64,000 nucleotides of DNA from Pseudomonadota bacterium (GCA_021832305.1 JAKBLB010000004.1:59675-123674), one strand, 5' to 3'; counted from the first letter of the stretch, positions 51,732-62,525 are shown. Notes: generated from the sequence alone by a model not told the origin. Program-made: numbers and translations.

Positions 51732-52657
51732 GGGCAGGGCTGCTCGAGGTGATGGCTGAGGATGCGTTCAAACCAGGCGGGGTCATGGGGGTTGAGGAGC
51801 GAGCCGATACGAGGCTGATGTTGATCGTGCAGGCGTGAAAGCCAAAAGCGCAAAGCGGCCGTCACCAGCATCCGTGGCCAGTGTTTGATTTCCTCCGCGG
51901 CGAGAGGACGCTTTTCATGATAAGCGCCCAGCAGGGCGGAAAGCCGGAGGGGGTCGAGGCGCGCTTGCGGGGTCACGCACCAGTCATTGGCGACGATGGC
52001 CAGATCGTAGACCCAGTTATCCGTTCCGGCAAAGTAGAAATCGATGAGGCCGCTGATACGCTCTCCCTCGAACAGGACATTGTCCCGGAATAGGTCGGCG
52101 TGAACGGGACCCTGCGGGAGCGCGGAGTCGAAAGGGGCAGCCTGTGCCAGGGCATGGTCCAGCAGGGTCTGCTGGGAGGCCGTCAGAAAAGGGCGGATTT
52201 CCCGGGACGTCTGGATGCGCCAGTCCTGCCCCCTGGGATTGCCCTGTACCTCTTCAAAAGTGATGGCAGCCTGATGCAAGCGGGCAACCATGTGCCCCAG
52301 GGCAACGCAGTGGTCGACGGTGGGGTGGGTCTGGGATTGTCCGTTCAAACGCGTCACCAAACTGGTGGGTTTGCCTTTGAGCAGGGAATGGAACTGACGT
52401 TGCTGGTTGAGAAGGGGGGCGGGGCAAGGCAGACCCTGGGCCGCCAGATGATTCATCAGACCCAGATAGTAGGGTAACTCCTGCGGCTGGAGTTTTTCGA
52501 ACAGCGTCAGGACATAACGTCCCGTGCTGGTGTGGACGAAATAATTGGTGTTTTCAATGCCCGCAGCAATGGGAACAAGATCCTGCAGTGTCCCCACCGG
52601 ATAGTGTTCGAGCCAAAGTGAGAGTTCCTCTGGAGAAACCGTGGTAAAGACAGCCAT
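51719..52657 (-). CDS. thrB: Homoserine kinase (APH-fold)
   Basis: Phosphorylates homoserine in threonine synthesis. The 312 residues have an aminoglycoside-phosphotransferase fold: IAAGIENTNYFVHTSTGRYV for ATP, the catalytic loop GPVHADLFRDNVLFEGERIS and the metal-binding GLIDFYFAGTDNWVYDLA. An earlier in-frame start (52696) adds 13 residues; the ATG at 52657 gives MAVFTTVSPEEL, the usual start. It follows a DUF2782 gene, a common betaproteobacterial pair. Confidence 0.92.
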   Translation of the reverse strand: MAVFTTVSPEELSLWLEHYPVGTLQDLVPIAAGIENTNYFVHTSTGRYVLTLFEKLQPQELPYYLGLMNHLAAQGLPCPAPLLNQQRQFHSLLKGKPTSLVTRLNGQSQTHPTVDHCVALGHMVARLHQAAITFEEVQGNPRGQDWRIQTSREIRPFLTASQQTLLDHALAQAAPFDSALPQGPVHADLFRDNVLFEGERISGLIDFYFAGTDNWVYDLAIVANDWCVTPQARLDPLRLSALLGAYHEKRPLAAEEIKHWPRMLVTAALRFWLSRLHDQHQPRIGSLLNPHDPAWFERILSHHLEQPCPCPL

Positions 52658-52674
52658 GAAGCGGTGATCCGTGC

Positions 52675-53130
52675 TTAGAATTCGAAAATGACCCACTGAG
52701 GGGGCTGAACATAGTCTTCAATCACATCGCGCTGGTGCCAGATGCCACTGCCATCTTCATCGATCAGGTAATAGGGAGGGCCGACTTTTGGGGTGACTTT
52801 TATTTTGTACAGACGTCCGCGAATCCGGTATTCCTCGAAGCGTGCGCTGTCTCGCTCCACGATCGTGACTTGCGCATTGACATCATTGGCATCGGATGCA
52901 CTACTCCGGGGTTGGGTTTCCTTGGTCCGAGGCACTGAAGGAGCAGCCTGAACGGGGCCGGGCGGGCGCTCTTTGGAGGGGGCGTCCGGCACATCAGGGC
53001 GAGAATCGTCCAGAGTGGGGGGCAAGGGGGTATCCGTTCCCAATGGGGGCAATGGTTCTTCGGCAAAGGAACCCTGCACACCCAGAACCACGAGCCCAAT
53101 CGAAAATAGCGTGCGAAAGAAGGAAGTCAT
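52675..53130 (-). CDS. DUF2782-family exported protein
   Basis: 151 residues: signal peptide (FRTLFSIGLVVLGVQGSFAE), a proline-rich linker (PPTLDDSRPDVPDAPSKERP), then a conserved domain with VERDSARFEEYRIRGRLYKI and PPYYLIDEDGSGIW. Function unknown; the family is found beside thrB in Betaproteobacteria. Divergent from tsaC. Confidence 0.8.
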   Translation of the reverse strand: MTSFFRTLFSIGLVVLGVQGSFAEEPLPPLGTDTPLPPTLDDSRPDVPDAPSKERPPGPVQAAPSVPRTKETQPRSSASDANDVNAQVTIVERDSARFEEYRIRGRLYKIKVTPKVGPPYYLIDEDGSGIWHQRDVIEDYVQPPQWVIFEF

Positions 53131-53206
53131 GGGCGAATTCTAACAGGTGTTGGGCACTTGGTATATCCTGACCTCTGTTCAATGGGATGAAACTCGATGG
53201 GGCGAC

Positions 53207-53779
53207 ATGGATGAACGCATGCGCGGATTGCGCACTTTTCTTGGCAAAGGAGGGCTCGTGGCCTACCCTACCCGGGCCGTCTATGGCCTGGGGTGCGATC
53301 CCAGCAATCACCTTGCCTTGCGCGCCCTGTTGCGTCTCAAGTCCCGTCCGGTCCATAAGGGTCTGATCGTGGTTGCGGACCGCCGGGATCTTCTGCGTCG
53401 CTTCCATGTTCCCCTGAGTGTAGAAGAAGAAGCACGTCTGCAGGCGCGGTGGCCTGGGGGGCACACTTGGCTGATTCCCGCCCGTCAGCCCATGACTACT
53501 TGGTTACGGGGCCGAAAGCGCGGCTTTGAGGGGGATTTTCGACCGCGCATTGCCTTGCGTCAGGATGACTATGGGCCTCTGGCCCGGTTATGTCGACGCC
53601 TCGACATGGCGCTCGTCTCCACCAGTGCCAATCGCAGTGGGCGGAAACCCCTGAAAACAGCACGGGCGTGTCGTCAGGCGTTTGGTTCCCGGGTACGGGT
53701 CATCGATGGGCGTTGTCAGGCCAGCGCCCGTCCCTCCACGGTCGCTGATCTGATCACTGGGCGGGTTATTCGGGTTTAG
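53207..53779 (+). CDS. tsaC: L-threonylcarbamoyladenylate synthase (TsaC/YrdC)
   Basis: Makes the threonylcarbamoyl-AMP used for t6A in tRNAs that read ANN codons. The 190 residues show AYPTRAVYGLGCDPSNHLAL, LRLKSRPVHKGLIVVA (KxR site) and LVSTSANRSGRKPLKTA. Two ATGs (53207 and 53219) are possible; the first is chosen. A longer frame from 53147 would overlap the divergent gene's promoter. The end overlaps the 3' end of purD on the other strand by four bases. Confidence 0.93.
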   Translation: MDERMRGLRTFLGKGGLVAYPTRAVYGLGCDPSNHLALRALLRLKSRPVHKGLIVVADRRDLLRRFHVPLSVEEEARLQARWPGGHTWLIPARQPMTTWLRGRKRGFEGDFRPRIALRQDDYGPLARLCRRLDMALVSTSANRSGRKPLKTARACRQAFGSRVRVIDGRCQASARPSTVADLITGRVIRV

Positions 53780-55053
53780 GGAGTGCCGTGGGGTTTCAGC
53801 GCGCGCCAGCCAATATCCTGCCGGTATTGCATGCCGTCGAAGTGCAGGAGCCGGATTCGTTCATAGGCCTGATGGCGGGCGGCTTTCAGGGTGTCGCCCA
53901 GGGCCGTGACACATACGACCCGTCCCCCCTGAGTCACCCACTGCTTCCCCTCCTGGCGCGTTCCGGCATGAAAGAGGTGCGTATCCGGCAAGGAGGCATC
54001 CAGACCGGTGATGGGAAAACCCACCACCGGATGCTCAGGGTAACCTGGGGCTGCCAGGACCACGCCAAGTGCGGGACGACGGTCCCAATCAGCTACGGCA
54101 TCCCGCAGGTGGCCTTCCAGAGCGGTTTCGATCAGATCCACCAGGTCGGTTTTCAGACGCATGAGAAGCGGCTGGGTTTCCGGGTCTCCCAGGCGACAGT
54201 TGTATTCCAGTACCTTGATCGTTCCATTAGGCGCGATCATCAGTCCGGCATATAAAAAACCCGTGTAGGGGTGTCCTTCCTGGATCATGCCTTGCAGCGT
54301 CGGTTGAATGACCTCGCGCATGATGCGTCCATGCAGGGTGGGGGTGATGAGGGGCGCCGGTGAATAAGCGCCCATGCCCCCCGTATTGGGGCCTTCATCA
54401 TTGTCGCGCAGGCGTTTATGGTCCTGGCTGGTAGCGAGAGGCAATACCTGTTCGCCGTCCGCCATGACGATGAAACTGACTTCTTCCCCCGTTAAAAATT
54501 CTTCGATCACCACCCGTCGTCCCGCCTCCCCCAAACCTCCGTCCAGCATGGCATCGACGGCATGATGAGCTTCTTCCAAAGTCTGGGCGACCACGACTCC
54601 CTTGCCCGCAGCCAGTCCATCGGCTTTGACGACGATGGGCGCCCCCACCTGCTCGAGATGGGCGTGGGCCAGCACCGGGTCTTCAAAGGTGGAAAAATGT
54701 GCGGTGGGAATGCCATGCCGGTGCATGAAGCGTTTGGCATAGTCCTTGGATATTTCCAGTTGGGCGGCTTCCAGGGTGGGGCCAAAAATGGCTTGTCCTG
54801 CATCCCGGAACCGGTTCACGATCCCCGCCGCCACGGGGGCTTCGGGTCCCACCACGGTAAACGCTACCTGCTCCCGGCGCGCCAGGTCCAACCAGGCGTC
54901 GATCCCTTGCACGGGGACGCAGTGGACGCCCTCCTCATGCGCTGCGCCGTCATTTCCTGGGGACAGAAATACATGGGAAACCCTGGGGGACTGGGTCAGG
55001 CGCCACGCCAGCGCATGCTCCCGTCCTCCGCTACCGATGACCAAAATCTTCAT
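53776..55053 (-). CDS. purD: Phosphoribosylamine-glycine ligase
   Basis: Second step of purine synthesis: ATP-dependent joining of glycine to phosphoribosylamine. The 425-residue protein begins MKILVIGSGGREHALAWRL. ATP-grasp motifs include VKADGLAAGKGVVVAQTLEE and VLEYNCRLGDPETQPLLMRL; the segment HKRLRDNDEGPNTGGMGAYS is the family's substrate loop. It follows purH by 12 bases. Confidence 0.96.
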   Translation of the reverse strand: MKILVIGSGGREHALAWRLTQSPRVSHVFLSPGNDGAAHEEGVHCVPVQGIDAWLDLARREQVAFTVVGPEAPVAAGIVNRFRDAGQAIFGPTLEAAQLEISKDYAKRFMHRHGIPTAHFSTFEDPVLAHAHLEQVGAPIVVKADGLAAGKGVVVAQTLEEAHHAVDAMLDGGLGEAGRRVVIEEFLTGEEVSFIVMADGEQVLPLATSQDHKRLRDNDEGPNTGGMGAYSPAPLITPTLHGRIMREVIQPTLQGMIQEGHPYTGFLYAGLMIAPNGTIKVLEYNCRLGDPETQPLLMRLKTDLVDLIETALEGHLRDAVADWDRRPALGVVLAAPGYPEHPVVGFPITGLDASLPDTHLFHAGTRQEGKQWVTQGGRVVCVTALGDTLKAARHQAYERIRLLHFDGMQYRQDIGWRALKPHGTP

Positions 55054-55065
55054 GATTCAGTGTGC

Positions 55066-56625
55066 TCAATGACGAAAATGACGAATGCCGGTCAGCACCA
55101 TGGCAACCCCTTGCTCGTCCGCAGCGGCGATGACTTCGCCATCGCGCAGGCTGCCCCCGGGTTGGATGACGGCACGAGCGCCGGCGCGAGCCAGGACATC
55201 GAGGCCATCCCGAAACGGAAAGAAGGCATCGGAGGCGGCGACACTTCCCTGCAACGAGAGTTTCGCATCCTCGGCCTTACGTTGGGCAATGCGGGTGCTG
55301 TCCACACGGCTCATCTGTCCGGCGCCGATGCCCAGAGTCCGACCTTGGCCACAGAACACCACGGCATTGGATTTGACGTAATGAGCGACGTGGAAGGCCA
55401 GGCGCAGATCGGTCCATTGTTCCTCGGTGGGGGCGATCTGCGTGACCACCTTGAGCGTGTCTTCGTTCAATCCACCGGGGTCGGAGGTTTGAACCAGCAG
55501 GCCTCCCCCGACGCGTTTCATGTCCCATCGGTTCAGTCCTTTGTCACCAGGCAGTTGCAGGACACGCACATTGGCCTTTTGGGTGAGGCATTGCAAGGCA
55601 GAAGGGGTAAACCCGGGGGCAATCAGAACTTCCACGAACTGACGTTGCAAGGCTTCCACTGTGGTTTCGTCCACCGTTCGGTTGAAGGCGATGATGCCTC
55701 CGTAGGCCGAGGTGGGGTCGGTGGCGTAGGCGCGCTGGTAGGCATCCAGCGCCTGGTTGCCCAGGGCCACGCCACAGGGGTTGGCATGTTTCACGATGAC
55801 GCAGGCAGGCGCGTCGAGAAAACGCACGCAATCCCAAGCCGTATCTGCATCCGCGATATTGTTGTAGGACAGGGGCTTGCCCTGCAGTTGGCGGTAATGA
55901 GCCAGTACACCGGAAGGGGCGGCAGGATCGCGGTAGAACGCTGCCCCCTGGTGCGGGTTCTCGCCGTAGCGCAGGGACTGGTGTTTGACAAAGGACAGGT
56001 GCAGCCGCTCAGGGTACCCATCGGCTTGGGATGCAGCATTCAAACCGGACAGGTAAGTGGCAATGGCCCCATCGTATTCTGCGGTATGGGAGAAAGCCTT
56101 GACGGCCAGTTCGAAACGGGTGGCGGCGCTGAGCATCCCGCGGTTCTTTTCCAGTTCATCGAGCAGGCGCGGATAATCGGCGGGGTCCGTGACCACGGCG
56201 ACATGGACATGGTTTTTGGCTGCGGAGCGGACCATGGCGGGGCCCCCGATGTCGATATTCTCGATGGCTTCTTCCAATGTGACGCCGGGTTGGGCGATGG
56301 TTTCCCGAAACGGGTACAAATTGACCACCACCAGGTCGATGGGGTCTATTCCGTGCCGGGCCATGGCTTCCTGATGACTGGGGATATCCCGATTACCCAG
56401 CAAACCTCCATGAATCTTGGGGTGAAGGGTTTTGACCCGTCCGTCGAGCATTTCCGGAAAGCCGGTAAGGTCGGAAACTTCCCGTACAGGAATTTTGGCG
56501 TCGCGTAGCGCTTGCGCCGTTCCTCCCGTGGAAAGCAATTCGATGTTGAGGTGGTGCAAAGCCTGGGCCAGTTCGATCAGACCGGTTTTATCGGAAACAC
56601 TGAGGAGGGCGCGTTGAAGGGTCAT
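55066..56625 (-). CDS. purH: Bifunctional AICAR transformylase / IMP cyclohydrolase
   Basis: Last two steps of IMP synthesis, using 10-formyl-THF as formyl donor. The 519 residues have an N-terminal cyclohydrolase domain ([34 protein letters not shown]) and a C-terminal transformylase with [28 protein letters not shown] and [14 protein letters not shown]. The ATG at 56625 overlaps the fis stop in an ATGA. A longer frame to 56712 is rejected because it runs through fis. Confidence 0.96.
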   Translation of the reverse strand: MTLQRALLSVSDKTGLIELAQALHHLNIELLSTGGTAQALRDAKIPVREVSDLTGFPEMLDGRVKTLHPKIHGGLLGNRDIPSHQEAMARHGIDPIDLVVVNLYPFRETIAQPGVTLEEAIENIDIGGPAMVRSAAKNHVHVAVVTDPADYPRLLDELEKNRGMLSAATRFELAVKAFSHTAEYDGAIATYLSGLNAASQADGYPERLHLSFVKHQSLRYGENPHQGAAFYRDPAAPSGVLAHYRQLQGKPLSYNNIADADTAWDCVRFLDAPACVIVKHANPCGVALGNQALDAYQRAYATDPTSAYGGIIAFNRTVDETTVEALQRQFVEVLIAPGFTPSALQCLTQKANVRVLQLPGDKGLNRWDMKRVGGGLLVQTSDPGGLNEDTLKVVTQIAPTEEQWTDLRLAFHVAHYVKSNAVVFCGQGRTLGIGAGQMSRVDSTRIAQRKAEDAKLSLQGSVAASDAFFPFRDGLDVLARAGARAVIQPGGSLRDGEVIAAADEQGVAMVLTGIRHFRH

Positions 56626-56861
56626 AGGAGTTGATATCGTTGCATTTTTTTGCGGAGGGTCGTGCGGTTGAGGCCGAGTAATTCGGCAGCGCGCGTCTGG
56701 TTTTGGGCACAATGCGCCAGAACGACTTCGAGCAGGGGTTTTTCGACACTGTGAACGACCAGGTCATGGAGCGCAGAGCACCGCTCTCCCTCAAGATGCT
56801 GGAAGTACGTTTCCACCATGCGCCGGATACAGGCGGACAATTCGGTTTCAACGGGTTTCAT
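56622..56861 (-). CDS. fis: Nucleoid protein Fis
   Basis: DNA-bending regulator. The 79 residues have the Fis core ([20 protein letters not shown]) and C-terminal helix-turn-helix ([20 protein letters not shown]). It is shorter than enterobacterial Fis (98) at the N-terminus, as usual in Betaproteobacteria. Overlaps by four bases with dusB upstream and purH downstream show a tightly coupled dusB-fis-purH-purD unit. Confidence 0.93.
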   Translation of the reverse strand: MKPVETELSACIRRMVETYFQHLEGERCSALHDLVVHSVEKPLLEVVLAHCAQNQTRAAELLGLNRTTLRKKMQRYQLL

Positions 56862-57883
56862 GCCGCGAGCTCCTCGGCAACCGGAGGTTCCTCGTAACAC
56901 AGGGTGGGGCTGTAAAGAGCGTGTCTCTCGAAAAACTCGGTGACTGCATGGCGTTGCCCTCCGATGTCCTGGAGTCGGTTCATGGCATGCCGGAAATTGG
57001 CGGAATTCGCCAGTCCGCGGGTATACCAACTGATATGCTTGCGCGCCACGCGCACGCCTAACTCGGTTCCGTAGAAGTGATAGAGGTCTTCCAGGTGCAT
57101 CAGCAGGACCTGGTGAATTTCGAGGACGCCGGGAGGGGGTAACAGGGTCCCGGTGTCGAGGTAATGCTGAATTTCCCGGAAGATCCAGGGACGTCCCTGA
57201 GCCGCCCGGCCGATCATGATTCCATCGGCGCCGGTTTGATGGAGCACGGTCCGGGCCTTTTGGGGGCTGGTGATGTCGCCATTGGCGATGACGGGAATCG
57301 TTACGGCAGCTTTTACGGCGGTGATGGTGTCGTATTCGGCGTCACCAGAGTAGCCGCAGGCCCGTGTCCGGCCATGAATGGCCAGGGACTGGATCCCAAA
57401 ATCCTGCGCCAGTCGCGCCACACTCAGAGCATTGCGATGTTCGCGGTCCCACCCTGTCCGGATCTTGAGGGTGACGGGGACCGGCACGGCGGAGACCACC
57501 GCTTCGAGAATGCGCGCCACCAGAGGTTCATCCTGGAGCAGAGCCGAACCCGCCATGACATTGCATACTTTTTTGGCGGGGCACCCCATGTTGATGTCGA
57601 TGATCTGAGCCCCCTGATCGACATTGTAGCGAGCGGCCTCGGCCATCATGCGCGGGTCGGCCCCGGCAATCTGTACGGTGCGGGGCTCCACTTCCCCGTC
57701 ATGGTTGGCCCGGCGGCGAGTTTTTTCAGAACCCCAGAGCAGGGAATTGGAAGAAACCATCTCCGACACGGCCAGACCAGCACCCATCAATTTGCACAAT
57801 TGGCGGAATGGACGGTCGGTCACGCCTGCCATGGGGGCGACCACGAGGGCATTTTTGAGCCGATAAGGTCCGATCTGCATCAC
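56858..57883 (-). CDS. dusB: tRNA-dihydrouridine synthase B
   Basis: Flavoenzyme that reduces uridine in the tRNA D-loop. The 341-residue TIM-barrel protein carries VVAPMAGVTDRPFRQLC, DINMGCPAKKVCNVMAGSAL, the catalytic Cys in that motif, and IHGRTRACGYSGDAEYDTI. dusB directly before fis is the classical arrangement, as in E. coli. Confidence 0.96.
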   Translation of the reverse strand: MMQIGPYRLKNALVVAPMAGVTDRPFRQLCKLMGAGLAVSEMVSSNSLLWGSEKTRRRANHDGEVEPRTVQIAGADPRMMAEAARYNVDQGAQIIDINMGCPAKKVCNVMAGSALLQDEPLVARILEAVVSAVPVPVTLKIRTGWDREHRNALSVARLAQDFGIQSLAIHGRTRACGYSGDAEYDTITAVKAAVTIPVIANGDITSPQKARTVLHQTGADGIMIGRAAQGRPWIFREIQHYLDTGTLLPPPGVLEIHQVLLMHLEDLYHFYGTELGVRVARKHISWYTRGLANSANFRHAMNRLQDIGGQRHAVTEFFERHALYSPTLCYEEPPVAEELAA

Positions 57884-57913
57884 GCGGGTTCGATGGGGGG
57901 TGGAAAAGCCGCC

Positions 57914-57919
57914 ATTATA
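57914..57919 (-). promoter_or_regulatory. -10 element of the dusB-fis-purH-purD unit
   Basis: Perfect TATAAT on the minus strand (57919-57914), 30 bases before the dusB start and five bases from the polA stop to which it is adjacent. A clear -35 is not seen. Confidence 0.5.
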
Positions 57920-57933
57920 CCCCTGCCATGGTT

Positions 57934-60642
57934 TTAGTGGGCTTCATCCCAGTTCTTTCCTGTCCCCACCTCTACGCTCAAGGGCACCTGAAGGGAGGCA
58001 ACCCCTTCCATGAGGCGGATGAGGTGGGGACGCAACCGGGAAACTTCATCCTCGGGGACTTCCAGGATCAATTCGTCGTGAACTTGCAGGATCAGACGGC
58101 TCTGGCTCCGGGTTTCATCCAGCCAGCCCTGTACCGCCAGCATGGCGCGTTTGATCAGATCGGCAGCCGTGCCCTGAAGAGGGGCATTGATGGCGGCCCG
58201 CTCCGCAGCCTGACGCCGGCCGGCCCCTGAGTTTTTGAGTTCAGGAAGGAACAGGCGGCGTCCGAAAAGAGTTTCCACATACCCTTTTTCCCGCGCCTGC
58301 TGGCGAGTTTTCTCCATATACAGGGCCACCCCGGGGTAGCGTTGAAAATAGCGTTCCATGTAATGTTGCGCGGCGGAACGGGTGAGATTGAGTTGCCGGG
58401 CCAGACCGAAGGCCGACATCCCGTAGATCAGTCCGAAGTTGATGGCTTTGGCGGCGCGGCGCTGATCTGCAGTGACCTGATCCACCGCCACGGCAAAGAG
58501 TTCGGCGGCGGTGGATCGGTGTACGTCCAGGCCCTGGGCAAAGGCGTTCAGCAGTCCGGGGTCCTCGGACAGATGGGCCATGAGGCGCAATTCGATCTGG
58601 GAATAATCCGCCGCCATGAGGACATGGCCGGGAGGAGCGATGAACGCTGCCCGGACGCGTCGCCCGGCGGCCGTGCGAATGGGAATGTTTTGTAAATTGG
58701 GGTCGCTGCTGGAGATGCGTCCGGTGACCGCCACCGCCTGGGCAAAATGGGTATGCACTCGCCCCGTTTCGAGGTTGATCCGTTTGGGCAGTGCATCGGT
58801 GTAGGTGGACTTGAGTTTGGCCAGGGTTCGGTAGTCCAGAAGCAACTTGGGAAGGGGAAAGTCGAGGGCCAGTTGTTCCAGCACACTTTCATCGGTGGAG
58901 GGCTGCCCTCCGGGCGTCTTCCTGAGAACCGGCAGTCCAAGAGTTTCGAACAACAGGGTTTGAACCTGTTTGGGGGAGTTGAGATTGAAGGGTTGTCCTG
59001 CCAGGACATGGGCCTGACTTTCGAGCGCGCTGAGTTGACCGGATAACTCGGTACTCTGCTGGTTCAGAACGGCCGCATCCAGAAGTACCCCGTACCGCTC
59101 CATGCGCCACAGGACTTGCTGAATCGGCAGTTCCAGTGTTTCATACAACTCGAGGAGGCGGGGTTCGGTGCAGAGTTGGGGGTACAGGACCTTGTGTACC
59201 GCCAGGGTGACTTCTGCATCCTCAGCGGCATAGATCGTGGCTTGGTCCAGCGCGACCTGTTCGAAGCCGATGGCGTTGGCCCCCTTGCCGGTCACCGTCT
59301 CATAGGACAGGGTCTCTCGTCCCAGGTGGCGGCGTGCCAGACTTTCCAGGCCGTGGGGTTGGTGTGCCTCGAGCAGGTAGGACTGAAGCAGGGTATCGTG
59401 GCGGATGCCACGCAGGGCGATACCGTGATTGGCCAGAATGTGGGTGTCATACTTCAAATGTTGTCCCACCTTGGCCGCTGCCGGGTTTTCGAGCCAGGGG
59501 CGCAAACGCTGGAGGGTTTCTTCGAAAGGAAGCTGGGGAGAGGCGCCCAGGGTCCGGTGGGCCAGGGGCAGATAGGCGGCGTGCAGGCCGTCGCAGCAGA
59601 AGGAAAGTCCCACCAGGGTGTCCTGCAGCGGGTCGAGCCCCGTGGTTTCCGTATCGAGAGCGGTCAGGTCTGCCTGTTCCAGTTGGGTCAGCCAGTACTC
59701 CAGTTGCGTGGAAGTCAACAGGGTTTCGTAATGCAACTCCGGGGGTGGGGTGGGGGTGGGAGGCGGAGCGAGGGGCACAGGGCTGGCCGGTGCCGAATTT
59801 TTCCAGCGTTTGAGGTCATAGCGTTCTGCCAGGACTGCCAACGCAGCGTCATCGGGCGCATGCCACACCAGGGTTTCCGGAGATTCGGAGAGTTGGACGC
59901 TGGATTTGAGGGTGATCAGAAAGCGGGCTTGGGGCAACCAATCGAGACTGTGCCGCAGATGATTGCCGACGACGCCGCCGATTTCGTCGGAACGGGCCAT
60001 CAGGTCGTCCAATGTGCCGAACTGCTGGATCCATTTGGCTGCGGTTTTTGGGCCAACTTTGGGAACACCGGGAACATTGTCTGCCGTATCGCCCACCAGG
60101 GTCAGGTAATCTACGAACTGGGTGGGTGCCACTCCATACTTTTCGGTGGCTCGGACCACGTCCAGGCGTTCGTTGGAGAGGGTGTTGATCAGGGTGACCC
60201 CATCCGTCAGTAACTGGACCAGATCCTTGTCGCCACTGGAGATGGTGACCTTCCAGCCTAACATTCGGGCTTGGTGGGTGAGGGTGGCAATGACATCGTC
60301 CGCCTCTACCCCCGATTCCTGGAGGAGGGGCCAGCCCAGGGCGCGAATGGCCTGGTGCAGGGGTGCGATCTGACCGACCAGGTCGGCCGGCATGGCGGGG
60401 CGCTGTGCCTTGTAGTCAGGAAAGGCCTGATGGCGGAAGGTGGGACCGGGGGCATCGAACACGCAGGCCACATGATCCGGCTTATAATCCTCCTTCAGTC
60501 GGGCCAGCATGTTCAGTACGCCGTACAACGCGCCGGTGGGTTCTCCATGGCGGTTGCGCAAGTCGGGCAAGGCATGAAAGGCGCGGTAAAGGTACGATGA
60601 CCCGTCCACCAGCACCAGATGGGGGCGTTTTTCTTCACTCAT
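57934..60642 (-). CDS. polA: DNA polymerase I
   Basis: Repair and Okazaki-fragment polymerase, 902 residues. It has a 5'-3' exonuclease domain ([40 protein letters not shown]) and a 3'-5' exonuclease domain with the DEDD residues ([20 protein letters not shown]). The polymerase domain has motifs A ([20 protein letters not shown]), B ([20 protein letters not shown]) and C ([14 protein letters not shown]). The ATG at 60642 is used; one three codons upstream (60651) would overlap the hemF leader further. It is head-to-head with hemF, with only ten bases between. Confidence 0.96.
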   Translation of the reverse strand: MSEEKRPHLVLVDGSSYLYRAFHALPDLRNRHGEPTGALYGVLNMLARLKEDYKPDHVACVFDAPGPTFRHQAFPDYKAQRPAMPADLVGQIAPLHQAIRALGWPLLQESGVEADDVIATLTHQARMLGWKVTISSGDKDLVQLLTDGVTLINTLSNERLDVVRATEKYGVAPTQFVDYLTLVGDTADNVPGVPKVGPKTAAKWIQQFGTLDDLMARSDEIGGVVGNHLRHSLDWLPQARFLITLKSSVQLSESPETLVWHAPDDAALAVLAERYDLKRWKNSAPASPVPLAPPPTPTPPPELHYETLLTSTQLEYWLTQLEQADLTALDTETTGLDPLQDTLVGLSFCCDGLHAAYLPLAHRTLGASPQLPFEETLQRLRPWLENPAAAKVGQHLKYDTHILANHGIALRGIRHDTLLQSYLLEAHQPHGLESLARRHLGRETLSYETVTGKGANAIGFEQVALDQATIYAAEDAEVTLAVHKVLYPQLCTEPRLLELYETLELPIQQVLWRMERYGVLLDAAVLNQQSTELSGQLSALESQAHVLAGQPFNLNSPKQVQTLLFETLGLPVLRKTPGGQPSTDESVLEQLALDFPLPKLLLDYRTLAKLKSTYTDALPKRINLETGRVHTHFAQAVAVTGRISSSDPNLQNIPIRTAAGRRVRAAFIAPPGHVLMAADYSQIELRLMAHLSEDPGLLNAFAQGLDVHRSTAAELFAVAVDQVTADQRRAAKAINFGLIYGMSAFGLARQLNLTRSAAQHYMERYFQRYPGVALYMEKTRQQAREKGYVETLFGRRLFLPELKNSGAGRRQAAERAAINAPLQGTAADLIKRAMLAVQGWLDETRSQSRLILQVHDELILEVPEDEVSRLRPHLIRLMEGVASLQVPLSVEVGTGKNWDEAH

Positions 60643-60652
60643 GGATGACATT

Positions 60653-61579
60653 ATGGCAGAACAGACCCTATCCCATTCTTCTTTCGATCCCGAGCGGTTG
60701 AAAGCTTACCTGATGGATCTGCAGGAACGCATCGTCATGGCTTTGGAAAGAACCGATGGCCATACGTTCCGACGGGATGCCTGGACTCGGCCGGAGGGCG
60801 GGGGAGGACTGAGTGCGCTCGTGGAAGAAGGGGCTCTTTTCGAGCGCGGGGGGGTGAACTTCTCCCATGTCATGGGCCCCGGCTTGCCGCCCTCGGCCAG
60901 CGCCCATCGCCCCGAGTTGGCCGGACGCCGCTTCGAGGCCATGGGGGTCTCCCTGGTACTGCACCCCCGCAACCCTTATGTCCCTACCGTCCACATGAAC
61001 ATCCGCTTCTTTGCCGCCTTTGCCGAGGATGCTGCGCCGGTCTGGTGGTTCGGGGGGGGCATGGATCTCACGCCTTATTACGGTTTCGAGGAAGATGCCC
61101 GTCATTTTCATCAAACCTGTCATGCCGCCCTGGCTCCCTTCGGGACCGATTACTATCCCCGGTTCAAACATTGGTGCGACGAGTACTTCTTTCTCAAACA
61201 TCGGCAGGAACCGCGCGGCGTGGGCGGCATTTTCTTCGATGACTTCAACGAGTTGCCCCTGCCCCAGGCCGAGGCCCTCTGGCGCAGTGTGGGCGATCAT
61301 TTTCTGGCGGCCTATCTGCCCCTCGTCGAACGTCGCCGTTCCCTGCCCTACGGCGATCGGGAAAGAGATTTTCAAGCCTATCGGCGGGGGCGTTATGTGG
61401 AATTCAATCTGGTCTATGATCGAGGGACGCTATTTGGCCTTCAGTCCGGGGGGCGTACCGAGTCGATCCTGATGTCCTTGCCCCCGATCGTGCGCTGGCG
61501 TTACGACTGGCATCCCGAAGCGGGGTCGCCCGAAGCCGCGTTACTCGAACGATTCATCAACGGGCGGGAGTGGTTGTGA
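60653..61579 (+). CDS. hemF: Oxygen-dependent coproporphyrinogen III oxidase
   Basis: Aerobic step of heme synthesis that oxidatively decarboxylates coproporphyrinogen III. The 308 residues carry [54 protein letters not shown] and [16 protein letters not shown]. The ATG at 60653 has a GGATGA-type ribosome site; ATG at 60641 would overlap polA. Use of the oxygen-requiring enzyme fits an aerobic cytochrome-rich organism. Confidence 0.95.
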   Translation: MAEQTLSHSSFDPERLKAYLMDLQERIVMALERTDGHTFRRDAWTRPEGGGGLSALVEEGALFERGGVNFSHVMGPGLPPSASAHRPELAGRRFEAMGVSLVLHPRNPYVPTVHMNIRFFAAFAEDAAPVWWFGGGMDLTPYYGFEEDARHFHQTCHAALAPFGTDYYPRFKHWCDEYFFLKHRQEPRGVGGIFFDDFNELPLPQAEALWRSVGDHFLAAYLPLVERRRSLPYGDRERDFQAYRRGRYVEFNLVYDRGTLFGLQSGGRTESILMSLPPIVRWRYDWHPEAGSPEAALLERFINGREWL

Positions 61580-61601
61580 GGTCGGGACGTTTTTGCCGCC
61601 C

Positions 61602-62525
61602 ATGGTAACGTTCCTGCAACAGGTGCTCAATGGCCTGACACTGGGGTGCATCTATGCCCTGGTTGCCTTGGGGTACACCCTGGTATACGGGATACTTGAA
61701 CTGATCAACTTTGCCCATGGGGATCTGGTCATGATCGGCGCCCTGGTTTCCCTTTCCCTGGTACGTACCTTGCAGGGATGGGGCGCACCCCTCCCCGTGG
61801 CTCTGGCAGGAGGACTCGCGGGGGCCATGGGGGCCTGCGTGTTGCTGGGGATGGCGCTGGAACGGTTGGCCTATCGTCCCCTGCGCCATGCGCCCAAACT
61901 GGCTCCCTTGATCACGGCCATCGGAATGTCGATGGTGCTGGAACAGAGTTCGGCCCTGCTCTGGGGACGTGGCTATCGTTCTTTTCCAGATTTGGGGTTG
62001 ACCCATTCCCTGGCGCTGGGGGGCGTGCTCATCAGTCCTCTTCAGGGAGTGATCGTGCTGGGAAGTCTCGGGCTGTTGGGCGGACTGCTTTGGCTTATCC
62101 AGCGCTCGGCGCTTGGGCGTGCCATGCGTGCGACGGCGCAAAATCCCATGGCTGCCCAGTTGCTGGGGATAGACACGGAACGGATGATTACCCTGGCTTT
62201 TGTGATTGGCGCTGCGCTTGCCGCCGTTGCCGGGTTGATGGTGGGGGCCTACTATCAGGTGGCCCACTACACCATGGGATTCATGCTGGGACTCAAGGCG
62301 TTTACGGCGGCCGTACTGGGGGGGATCGGCAACTTGTCCGGCGCGGTGCTGGGCGGGATTCTGCTGGGCTTGCTGGAAGCCTTGGGGGCCGGCTATCTGG
62401 GGGATTGGACGGGAAATCTGTTTGGCAGCAACTACAAGGATGTTTTTTCCTTTGCCACCCTGATCCTGGTTCTGCTGTTTCACCCTTCCGGTCTGTTGGG
62501 GCGCCATGCCCCGGAAAAGGTATGA
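61602..62525 (+). CDS. livH: Branched-chain amino acid ABC transporter permease LivH
   Basis: Inner-membrane permease of a HAAT-type importer for leucine, isoleucine or valine, or related substrates. The 307 residues make about eight helices with LNGLTLGCIYALVALGYTLV at the start, and LELINFAHGDLVMIGALVSL and MRATAQNPMAAQLLGIDTER, the conserved EAA-like contact for the ATPase. The TTG nine bases earlier is not needed. It overlaps livM in ATGA. Confidence 0.9.
   Translation: MVTFLQQVLNGLTLGCIYALVALGYTLVYGILELINFAHGDLVMIGALVSLSLVRTLQGWGAPLPVALAGGLAGAMGACVLLGMALERLAYRPLRHAPKLAPLITAIGMSMVLEQSSALLWGRGYRSFPDLGLTHSLALGGVLISPLQGVIVLGSLGLLGGLLWLIQRSALGRAMRATAQNPMAAQLLGIDTERMITLAFVIGAALAAVAGLMVGAYYQVAHYTMGFMLGLKAFTAAVLGGIGNLSGAVLGGILLGLLEALGAGYLGDWTGNLFGSNYKDVFSFATLILVLLFHPSGLLGRHAPEKV

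Noticed and set aside
54562-56508. 648-codon plus-strand open frame over purD and purH
   Set aside because: It is antisense to two unmistakable purine genes, and its composition is that of a shadow frame in GC-rich DNA.
59116-60213. 365-codon plus-strand open frame inside polA
   Set aside because: Antisense to DNA polymerase I, whose motifs are all intact; no independent support.
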